From the NCBI GenBank assembly GCA_031290405.1, contig JAITNO010000027.1, positions 1 through 8,642 of the forward strand: 8,642 bases of DNA, written 5' to 3'. The notes beneath the pieces are model-generated. The model saw nothing but the letters and a program-made list of their open reading frames with translations. It did not search any database and was not told the DNA's origin. Positions 5,042 to 8,642 of this stretch are shown piece by piece. The position numbers and the translations under genes were made by a program. The first letter of the stretch is position 1. Every line of letters starts with the position of its first letter. Source of the DNA: Spirochaetaceae bacterium (GTDB taxonomy: Bacteria > Spirochaetota > Spirochaetia > Treponematales > Breznakiellaceae).

Positions 5042-6343
5042 CTACCAGCCGGGCGCCGGCGCAAAAGGCGTCGACGACGGAGGCAATCCCAAGGGAGCAG
5101 GAGGAGACGGCAACGCCGGGGACGGGGCGGCAACCGGCGCGTCGGCCGCCGGCGGCGCAAGCTTTTTCAGTATCTCGGCAACCCTGTCGCGATAACGCTC
5201 CGGCGAAAGATACGAGGCGTTATTCAAGTACTGAACAGCCTCGTTGTTTCGCCCCGCGCTCGCCGCGTTTACGCCAAGCGCATATTGGACAAGCGCCTTG
5301 TCCGCGCCCAGCAGCTCCGCCGAACGGTAGTACTGGTCGGCAATGTCGTATTTCTTCTGCGTGTACGCGATAAGCCCCAGATAATAATAAGGCGCGTAGT
5401 GCGGCTTCGCGCGGAGGGCCTCAAGAAAGCAGACCTCCGCCTGGTCGTAGTTGCCCGCCGCATAATTCTGCTGCCCCGCGTCAACAATTTCGTTAAACGT
5501 CTTGCGGCCCATGACGTAGGCCGCATAATCGTCGTGCATCTTTTGCAGGCTCGTCCAACTGATAAGCCGGTCAAGCACAATCTGGTCGTTCTCGGCGGCG
5601 TTCCCTTCGCTCTTCATCAAAAGAAACGATTCGGTGAGCGAACGGAAATAATCCCCGTTGCCGCCCGCGTTAAGGAAGAACGAAACAAGCGCCCATGCCG
5701 CCGGATGAAAATTCTCAGGCGGCCCACTTACGTCGGCAAGCAAAACCGACTGGAACGAAGGCTCCCGCCGTTCGCGCAACAGGCTCTTCACCGTTTCCAG
5801 CCAGGCCAGGTTTTCTTCATATTCGACGTTCCCCAGCTCGCGGTTATACTTCAAATTGCTGAAATAGATCGCAAAGCCTTCCCGTATCCACGACGGCGGA
5901 TAGGAAATGTTCGAACGCAAAAACTGAATAAAAGACTGATGGGGGAACACGCGGTCAAGCTCCGGGCTCCCCAGGTTGACGATAAGCTCTCTCTTTTCAG
6001 CCTGATTGTAGTGCAGATACACAGCCCCTTCCCTAGCCGCGCCCAGTTTTTCGGTCACATAGCGGTCGTACGCGCCCTTGTCCGTAAAGGCGCGAACCCT
6101 AAGGGGCCCCTTCAGCTGACTCGTGTTGAAGCGAAAGAGCCGGTTGTAAACCTCGAACCTCAGCTCAAGCTCCTTTAGGAGCGCCTCCGCCGCCGACCCG
6201 CCGCCTTGGCACGTAATGTCGAACAGCGAAGTACGCACTTGCACCTCGGCGGACAATCCCGACGGACCGGCATAAGCCGAATCGGCAAAGACAGGGCAGG
6301 TAAAAGCCGCCAACAGCAAAATTAACCCAAAATGTTTTTTCAT
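5042..6343 (-). CDS. Exported peptidase-MA-like pseudoenzyme with TPR repeats
   Basis: The product has 433 residues. The N-terminus (MKKHFGLILLLAAFTCPVFADSAYA) is a signal peptide, so the protein is predicted to be periplasmic or outer-membrane associated. Residues ~33-240 resemble peptidase-MA/DUF1570-type gluzincin domains: FPHQSFIQFL followed by PPSWIREGFAIYFSN fits the HExxH...WxxEGxAxYF layout. Here the HExxH site reads HQSFI (135-139), losing the catalytic Glu and the second zinc His, while the third-ligand Glu (155) remains, so proteolysis is unlikely. Residues ~283-384 are three 34-residue TPRs (for example NYAAGNYDQAEVCFLEALRAKP), and ~397-433 is a Pro/Ala-rich tail. GAAGGA lies 5 nt before ATG 6343. 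The gene starts 13 bp after the upstream P-loop gene stops and is the last protein gene of the operon. A scaffold role in the envelope is inferred. Confidence 0.85.
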   Translation of the reverse strand: MKKHFGLILLLAAFTCPVFADSAYAGPSGLSAEVQVRTSLFDITCQGGGSAAEALLKELELRFEVYNRLFRFNTSQLKGPLRVRAFTDKGAYDRYVTEKLGAAREGAVYLHYNQAEKRELIVNLGSPELDRVFPHQSFIQFLRSNISYPPSWIREGFAIYFSNLKYNRELGNVEYEENLAWLETVKSLLRERREPSFQSVLLADVSGPPENFHPAAWALVSFFLNAGGNGDYFRSLTESFLLMKSEGNAAENDQIVLDRLISWTSLQKMHDDYAAYVMGRKTFNEIVDAGQQNYAAGNYDQAEVCFLEALRAKPHYAPYYYLGLIAYTQKKYDIADQYYRSAELLGADKALVQYALGVNAASAGRNNEAVQYLNNASYLSPERYRDRVAEILKKLAPPAADAPVAAPSPALPSPPAPLGLPPSSTPFAPAPGW

Positions 6344-6348
6344 CTACA

Positions 6349-6354
6349 TCCTTC
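6349..6354 (-). promoter_or_regulatory. Ribosome binding site of the TPR gene
   Basis: GAAGGA on the minus strand sits 5 nt before the ATG at 6343, in the 13-bp gap after the P-loop gene's stop codon. It supports this start and independent translation within the operon. Confidence 0.75.
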
Positions 6355-6356
6355 CT

Positions 6357-7217
6357 TCATGCAAGGTCAATAATCTTGTCTATGACAACAAAAACCTCTT
6401 CAATAAGTATTCCGGTAAACCTTTCTATATTATCGGTAACAAAGCGTTTTAATTCATCAATATTTTTTTCAAGGCGCATCCCCATCGGCGTATCGATAGT
6501 CATAATAAGCCGGTACCCCGCCTTCCAGTCGGAAATGTCGCTTTCCTTTATCTTAATAAAAGGATTGAACTCCCCCACGCAGTTTTCAATCATCAAACCA
6601 AAGGAATACTGCGAGAGTGCAATCTTCGTTTTAACCGCATAGGGAGGACGCACAAGCGACTTTTCGTGCGACTGGGGAATAAACCCAATCGCCTGCGGCA
6701 CCCTGCCCTTGACAATCGGAAGCCCGTCCAGAAAAATTTCAGGGTATTCCTTCTTAACCTCCGTCGACGGCAGGGGAATAATATGCTTACCCTCAACCCG
6801 CCTTACCCTCAAGGCCGTGTCTATCTCCCGCGCTTTGGCAAAGTCTTCAATCTTGATGATCCTCGATGGAATCGGAAGCTGCAAGCGCGCCGTAATCTTT
6901 CGCACCATCTTCTCCGACGTGCCCAAAATCAGCACCCGTTCGTATTTTTCGGTTTGCAGTTTGCGGGCAAGCTCGTCGCGACGCTTCTTATCCACAAACA
7001 TGGCCGCCCTTACCGCCGCCACAATCGTGCTTTCTTCTTTTGCCGAACGCCCAGCCAGAATCCGCTCGTTTTTAATCAGAAGCCCATCGTCGATGATCAG
7101 ATCAATCTTATACTTTGCCGCCACAAACTTCGACTGATAGCTCTTGCCCGTCCCGCTTTCGCCGACCAGCGCGAAGGAAACAGAATCCCGCAAAAAAGGA
7201 AACCCAAAAAAACTCAC
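6357..7217 (-). CDS. P-loop NTPase-like protein with Asp23/Gls24-like C-terminus
   Basis: The product has 286 residues. A Walker A motif GESGTGKS is at residues 19-26, followed by IDLIIDD (38-44), which could supply a Walker B acidic pair. RVLILGTSEKMVRKITARL (94-112) looks like a later strand-helix of the nucleotide-binding fold. The segment ~200-283 (LIMTIDTPMGMRLEKNIDELKRFVTDNIERFTGILIEEVFVVIDKI) follows the strand-strand-helix-TG-strand layout of Asp23/Gls24 envelope-stress proteins. This is a by-eye match, so the fold is inferred. No signal peptide is seen, so it is likely cytoplasmic. The start is GTG at 7217, overlapping the stop of the DUF554 gene by 4 bp (GTGA); there is no clear Shine-Dalgarno site, so translation is probably coupled. 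Function is unknown; ATP-dependent work linked to the membrane partner is a guess. Confidence 0.8.
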   Translation of the reverse strand: MSFFGFPFLRDSVSFALVGESGTGKSYQSKFVAAKYKIDLIIDDGLLIKNERILAGRSAKEESTIVAAVRAAMFVDKKRRDELARKLQTEKYERVLILGTSEKMVRKITARLQLPIPSRIIKIEDFAKAREIDTALRVRRVEGKHIIPLPSTEVKKEYPEIFLDGLPIVKGRVPQAIGFIPQSHEKSLVRPPYAVKTKIALSQYSFGLMIENCVGEFNPFIKIKESDISDWKAGYRLIMTIDTPMGMRLEKNIDELKRFVTDNIERFTGILIEEVFVVIDKIIDLA

Positions 7218-7933
7218 CGAAAGAGCCAGCCTGCAACCGGAAAGTACACCAGCGGCACAAACACCGCCGGAATCAAATTCGCCACGCGAATCTCCTTAAC
7301 ATCGAGGAAGTTAAAGCCGATGGCAGCCACCAGCAAGCTGCCCACCGCCGACATCTCGCGGATCATCTCTTCCGACGCAAGATCGCCGGCGAACATGGCG
7401 GCAAGCGCGATGCCACCCTGGTACAGAAAAACCGGAATCGCCGAAAACGCCACGCCAATCCCCAGCGTCGCGCCAAACACCACCGAAATCACGCCGTCCA
7501 GCGCCGACTTCGCAAAGAGCGTATCGTGGTTGCCGTAGAAGCCGCTCTGCATCGAGCCCACAATCGCCATCGCCCCCGAGCAGAACAGAATGCTCGCCTG
7601 CACAAAACCCTTGGAAAAAGAACGAGCGGGAGAGGCTTTCGACGCCGCGCCCCCGCTTCTCCCGCCCAGCCTCCGTTCCGCCGCGTCCCCCAGGCGGCGC
7701 ATCAAGGCGTCAAGGCCCGCCGCCTCCCCCACAACCGCGCCAATCGCCAGACTCATAATCAGCAGGAGGGGGTGTTGATTGTCGAAAGCCCCCTTCAGCC
7801 CGATGTAGATCGTCGCAAGCCCAATCGCCTTCGTTACGATTTCTTCAAAGCGACGGGGGATCCCCTTCGCCAAAAACGCGCCCGACAGGGCGCAGACAAC
7901 AATCACCAAAGCATTCACCGCAGGACCAAGCAT
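7214..7933 (-). CDS. DUF554 family integral membrane protein
   Basis: The product has 239 residues and about six or seven hydrophobic segments. It matches the DUF554 (YqgA/YdfK-like) family, whose biochemical function is not settled; transport has been suggested. Family-like stretches are the N-terminus MLGPAVNALVIVVCALSGAFLAKG, then IGLATIYIGLKGAF and IMSLAIGAVVGEAAGL, a charged loop (~residues 75-105), ASILFCSGAMAIVGSMQSGF, and KSALDGVISVVFGATLGIGVAFSAIPVFLYQGGIALAA. The frame is open up to 8362, but the upstream 143 codons are Arg/Cys/Gly-rich and overlap the divergent rluA-type gene. ATG 7933 fits the family N-terminus and lies 6 nt after a predicted -10 box. It is the first gene of a three-gene operon and overlaps the P-loop gene by 4 bp. 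Confidence 0.9.
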   Translation of the reverse strand: MLGPAVNALVIVVCALSGAFLAKGIPRRFEEIVTKAIGLATIYIGLKGAFDNQHPLLLIMSLAIGAVVGEAAGLDALMRRLGDAAERRLGGRSGGAASKASPARSFSKGFVQASILFCSGAMAIVGSMQSGFYGNHDTLFAKSALDGVISVVFGATLGIGVAFSAIPVFLYQGGIALAAMFAGDLASEEMIREMSAVGSLLVAAIGFNFLDVKEIRVANLIPAVFVPLVYFPVAGWLFR

Positions 7934-7939
7934 CGTTTG

Positions 7940-7968
7940 ATTGTAGAGGAAAAAAACCCCCACGACAA
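7940..7968 (-). promoter_or_regulatory. Predicted promoter of the DUF554 operon
   Basis: On the minus strand TTGTCG (7963-7968) and TACAAT (7940-7945) are separated by exactly 17 bp. The -10 box ends 6 nt before ATG 7933 and no Shine-Dalgarno sequence is present, so the mRNA should begin at the start codon. Confidence 0.65.
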
Positions 7969-8072
7969 GAGCGGCGCCAAAGAAGGAGGAGCCCCCATCC
8001 CAGACCACAGCATAAAAAAACCCACAACTCCGAAACGCACCACAGGGACGCAAGACATACCGCACAAGGCGC

Positions 8073-8109
8073 AAGCCCGCGGAGCGCAGCAAAAAAGCCC
8101 GCAGAGCGC
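8073..8109. repeat. 15-bp direct repeat in the divergent promoter region
   Basis: AAGCCCGCGGAGCGC (8073-8087) recurs at 8095-8109 with one difference, a 22-bp period, i.e. close to two helical turns. It ends 2 bp before the -35 box of the rluA-type gene. It could be a regulator site or chance in GC-rich DNA. The rest of the 213-bp divergent region (7934-8146) shows nothing but the two promoters. Confidence 0.4.
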
Positions 8110-8111
8110 CC

Positions 8112-8140
8112 TTGCAAGCAGGCGGAGACGGCATTAGAAT
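8112..8140 (+). promoter_or_regulatory. Predicted promoter of the RluA-family gene
   Basis: TTGCAA (8112-8117) and TAGAAT (8135-8140) are separated by exactly 17 bp. The -10 box ends 6 nt before ATG 8147 and no Shine-Dalgarno site lies between, predicting a leaderless transcript. The same two hexamers, 18 bp apart, precede tRNA-Leu. Confidence 0.7.
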
Positions 8141-8146
8141 AGGCGC

Positions 8147-8642
8147 ATGGTACAAAGCACAGCCACATTGACGCCAGCGTCGAACGGCAACCACGAGGAG
8201 GCGCATATCGCCGGCGGCAGCGACCCGGGAGGCCGGCGTCCCCACGAGCCCCCCGCCGCCGTGATAAAAAACACCCTCACCGCAGGCGCCGACGACGACG
8301 GCAGACGGCTCGACCGCATCCTTCGCAAAGCCCGCCCCGCCCTGCCCATCTCCGCGCTCCACCGCCTGCTCCGCAAGGGAGCGGTAACGGTTAACGGCGC
8401 CCGCGCGAGGGCTTCCGACCGCGTCCGATCAGGCGATCTTATCGAATTTAATGCACATGAGGAGGGGGGAGCCCCCCCCTACGCGCGCACTGCGTCGCGC
8501 GCTACCCCCCCAGCGGGGGCCAGCCCCCACGCCGCGAACAGCGGCGCAAATTTACAGACCCAATGCAACGGGACTGTCGCGGGGAACTTACACGTTGAAG
8601 TGCGCTACCCGCGCAAGGGCGGCGGATTGGGCGAACAAAGTC
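8147..8642 (+). CDS. RluA-family pseudouridine synthase, N-terminal part (runs off window)
   Basis: The frame from ATG 8147 stays open for 165 codons to the window end. After a low-complexity N-terminal extension (~residues 1-47), residues ~49-101 form an S4 RNA-binding domain of the RluC/RluD type: DGRRLDRILRKARPALPISALHRLLRKGAVTVNGARARASDRVRSGDLIEF. Family members use it to dock on rRNA and isomerise uridines to pseudouridine. Normally a linker and a KPxGxxVH segment follow quickly, but here residues ~105-145 are an Ala/Pro/Gly-rich insertion containing a palindromic DNA element (8459-8535). The catalytic Asp motif (HRLDxxTSG) is beyond the window, so the member and its activity cannot be confirmed. 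The start is supported by a promoter 6 nt upstream. It is transcribed divergently from the DUF554 operon. Confidence 0.8.
   Translation, partial: MVQSTATLTPASNGNHEEAHIAGGSDPGGRRPHEPPAAVIKNTLTAGADDDGRRLDRILRKARPALPISALHRLLRKGAVTVNGARARASDRVRSGDLIEFNAHEEGGAPPYARTASRATPPAGASPHAANSGANLQTQCNGTVAGNLHVEVRYPRKGGGLGEQS
8459..8535. repeat. GC-rich palindromic element inside the RluA-family reading frame
   Basis: This stretch has 6 G then 8 C (8464-8479), a GCGCGC/GCGCGC hairpin (8483-8488 with 8497-8502, 8-nt loop), 7 C (8505-8511) and a GGGGG/CCCCC hairpin (8515-8519 with 8524-8528). The motif GGGGGCCAGCCCCCACGC at 8515-8532 resembles GGGGGACAAGCCCCACGC in the intergenic region at 2851-2868. It keeps the reading frame open and would encode about 25 residues after the S4 domain. 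Confidence 0.6.

Noticed and set aside
5285..8137. Plus-strand open frames opposite the minus-strand operon (for example 5285-6178, 6666-7538, 7115-8137)
   Set aside because: They are antisense shadows in GC-rich DNA with Arg/Pro/His-rich products and no start signals, while the minus-strand frames have recognisable domains.
7934..8376. N-terminal extension of the DUF554 frame up to 8362 and overlapping minus-strand frames
   Set aside because: The extension is Arg/Cys/Gly-rich, unlike the family, and overlaps the divergent S4-domain gene. A promoter lies just upstream of ATG 7933.

Overview
The window looks like chromosomal DNA of a GC-rich spirochaete, most plausibly a Treponema of the termite-gut or oral type. 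This is inferred from protein style and not from a database match: BspA-type (Treponema pallidum-type) leucine-rich repeats, a spirochaete-like lipoprotein signal, proline-rich repeat lipoproteins, a HicAB cassette and compact AGGAG-type ribosome sites.

Left part, plus strand. Positions 2-2119 hold the 3' part of a large surface-type protein that ends in eight near-identical 22-residue leucine-rich repeats, followed by a hairpin terminator. A small AT-rich hicA-hicB toxin-antitoxin cassette (2249-2770) follows and ends at a second, similar terminator. A 316-bp intergenic stretch then leads to a lipoprotein gene (3087-4640). Its product has a lipid anchor, an acidic linker, 17 tandem PPAEPxx heptads and a predicted beta-helix domain with GGG(V/I/L)Y motifs exactly 27 residues apart.

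Middle. tRNA-Leu(GAG) lies on the minus strand at 4883-4964. Its T-arm/3' end and downstream terminator are duplicated between the tRNA and the lipoprotein gene, with a third copy inverted. Together they outline a small GC-rich element bounded by 17-bp perfect inverted repeats.

Right part, minus strand. A three-gene operon reads leftward: a DUF554 membrane protein (7933 to 7214), a P-loop protein whose C-terminus resembles Asp23/Gls24 (7217 to 6357, 4-bp overlap), and an exported protein with a degenerate peptidase-MA-like domain and TPRs (6343 to 5042). The operon runs into the tRNA promoter with no terminator between. Divergent from it, at the right edge, is the 5' part of an RluA-family pseudouridine synthase gene (8147 to beyond the window end). 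A GC-rich palindromic element appears to sit in frame just after its S4 domain.

A theme across the window: three genes that begin transcription units (hicA, the DUF554 gene and the rluA-type gene) have a TTGnnn / 17-bp / TAnAnT promoter ending only 6-7 nt before the ATG, and no Shine-Dalgarno sequence. This predicts leaderless or near-leaderless mRNAs. hicB, the TPR gene and the lipoprotein gene have clear Shine-Dalgarno sites instead.
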